DNA of 5,640 bases from Desulfobacteraceae bacterium (GTDB taxonomy: Bacteria > Desulfobacterota > DSM-4660 > Desulfatiglandales > Desulfatiglandaceae). The stretch lies in the NCBI GenBank assembly GCA_011048855.1, contig DSCZ01000342.1, positions 1 to 5,640 on the forward strand, given 5' to 3'. The notes under the pieces were generated by a model. It was not told the origin of the DNA, did no database searches, and saw only the letters and a program-made list of their open reading frames with translations. The translations under genes and the position numbers were made by a program. Positions 5,212 through 5,640 of this stretch are shown piece after piece (the stretch's first letter is position 1; each line of letters opens with the position of its first letter).

Positions 5212-5640
5212 CTAATGCGGTTGATGCAGTTTCCGGAATTCGCGCAGACTAATTCCTTTTTCTTTTTTGAAATAGCGGGAAATATGCTCGACATCCGTAA
5301 AATTAAAAAGGGATGCAATCTCAGAAATCGGAAGGTCGGTTTCTATCAGCAGTCGCGAGATCCATTCCACACGGACTTGTCGAATTTCATCGTATACCGA
5401 TCTGTGAATGGTTTTCCTGAACCGCTGTTCCAATGAGCGTCTGCCGACGCAGGTTACCCTCACGACATCTTTCACCAGGATTTTATTTTTTGCATTCTTC
5501 TGGATGAAACGAATCGCCGAGGCGACTTCGGGGTCGTTCACCGCCAGGATATCCGACGATTGCCGCTGGACGACATGGGTCGGCGAGACGATGATCTGCT
5601 GTCCTGTCATTTCTTTTTGGATGATCAGTTCATCCAGCAA
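5212..5640 (-). CDS. XylR-type AraC-family transcriptional regulator, C-terminal part
   Basis: The frame is open at the right edge and ends at TAG 5212, giving the last 142 residues. The first visible codon (TTG) is internal, so the real start lies outside. Residues 15-45 (PTHVVQRQSSDILAVNDPEVASAIRFI) match the linker of XylR-type sugar regulators, which join a LacI/periplasmic-binding-like sensor domain to an AraC DNA-binding domain. The AraC domain follows with two helix-turn-helix units, about 54-76 (LVKDVV, RRSLEQRFRK) and about 103-128 (LPISEIASLFNFTDVEHISRYFKKEKG). Family members are usually near 390 residues, so about two thirds is missing. Its role would be activating or repressing sugar-utilisation genes in response to a bound sugar. 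The ligand cannot be read from this part, and no such operon is visible here. Confidence 0.88.
   Translation of the reverse strand: MLDELIIQKEMTGQQIIVSPTHVVQRQSSDILAVNDPEVASAIRFIQKNAKNKILVKDVVRVTCVGRRSLEQRFRKTIHRSVYDEIRQVRVEWISRLLIETDLPISEIASLFNFTDVEHISRYFKKEKGISLREFRKLHQPH

Overview
The window most resembles a member of the FCB group (Bacteroidota, Ignavibacteriota, Calditrichota, KSB1 and relatives). The main reason is an exported LamG protein ending in a type IX secretion (Por) sorting domain with the typical NPFNPTT motif. A CotH-type exported protein and an SGNH-hydrolase/TPR membrane protein also fit that group. The phylum cannot be fixed from this sequence alone.

All intact genes lie on the minus strand. 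In transcription order they are: (1) the C-terminal part of a XylR-type AraC-family regulator, cut by the right edge (5640-5212); (2) a LamG-fold secreted protein with a type IX sorting tail (3889-2795); (3) a membrane-anchored SGNH/GDSL-hydrolase-like protein with TPR repeats (2457-580); (4) the N-terminus of an exported protein with a chitobiase C-terminal-like (Fn3-associated) domain, as found in CotH-kinase and lamin-tail proteins, cut by the left edge (438-1). The gaps are long (141 to over 300 bp), so these look like separate transcription units rather than a tight operon. The shared theme is envelope or extracellular function.

The only plus-strand gene is a broken IS5-family transposase (about 4261-5050). 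It lacks its N-terminus, including the first DDE aspartate, and carries a +1 frameshift at a near-perfect 20-bp palindrome.

The most unusual structure is a direct repeat of about 96 bp (2645-2740 and 4165-4260, roughly 88 of 96 positions identical by hand alignment) that brackets the LamG/T9SS gene and its leader. Copy 1 continues into a sequence that can fold into a long interrupted stem. Copy 2 loses the 3' arm of that stem exactly where the transposase remnant begins. The gap before copy 1 holds several compact GC-rich hairpins resembling REP-type intergenic elements. I see no CRISPR array, tRNA, rRNA or recognisable defence system, and nothing I would call a complete new system. The repeat-bracketed gene and the leader of that gene are the parts most worth a second look.
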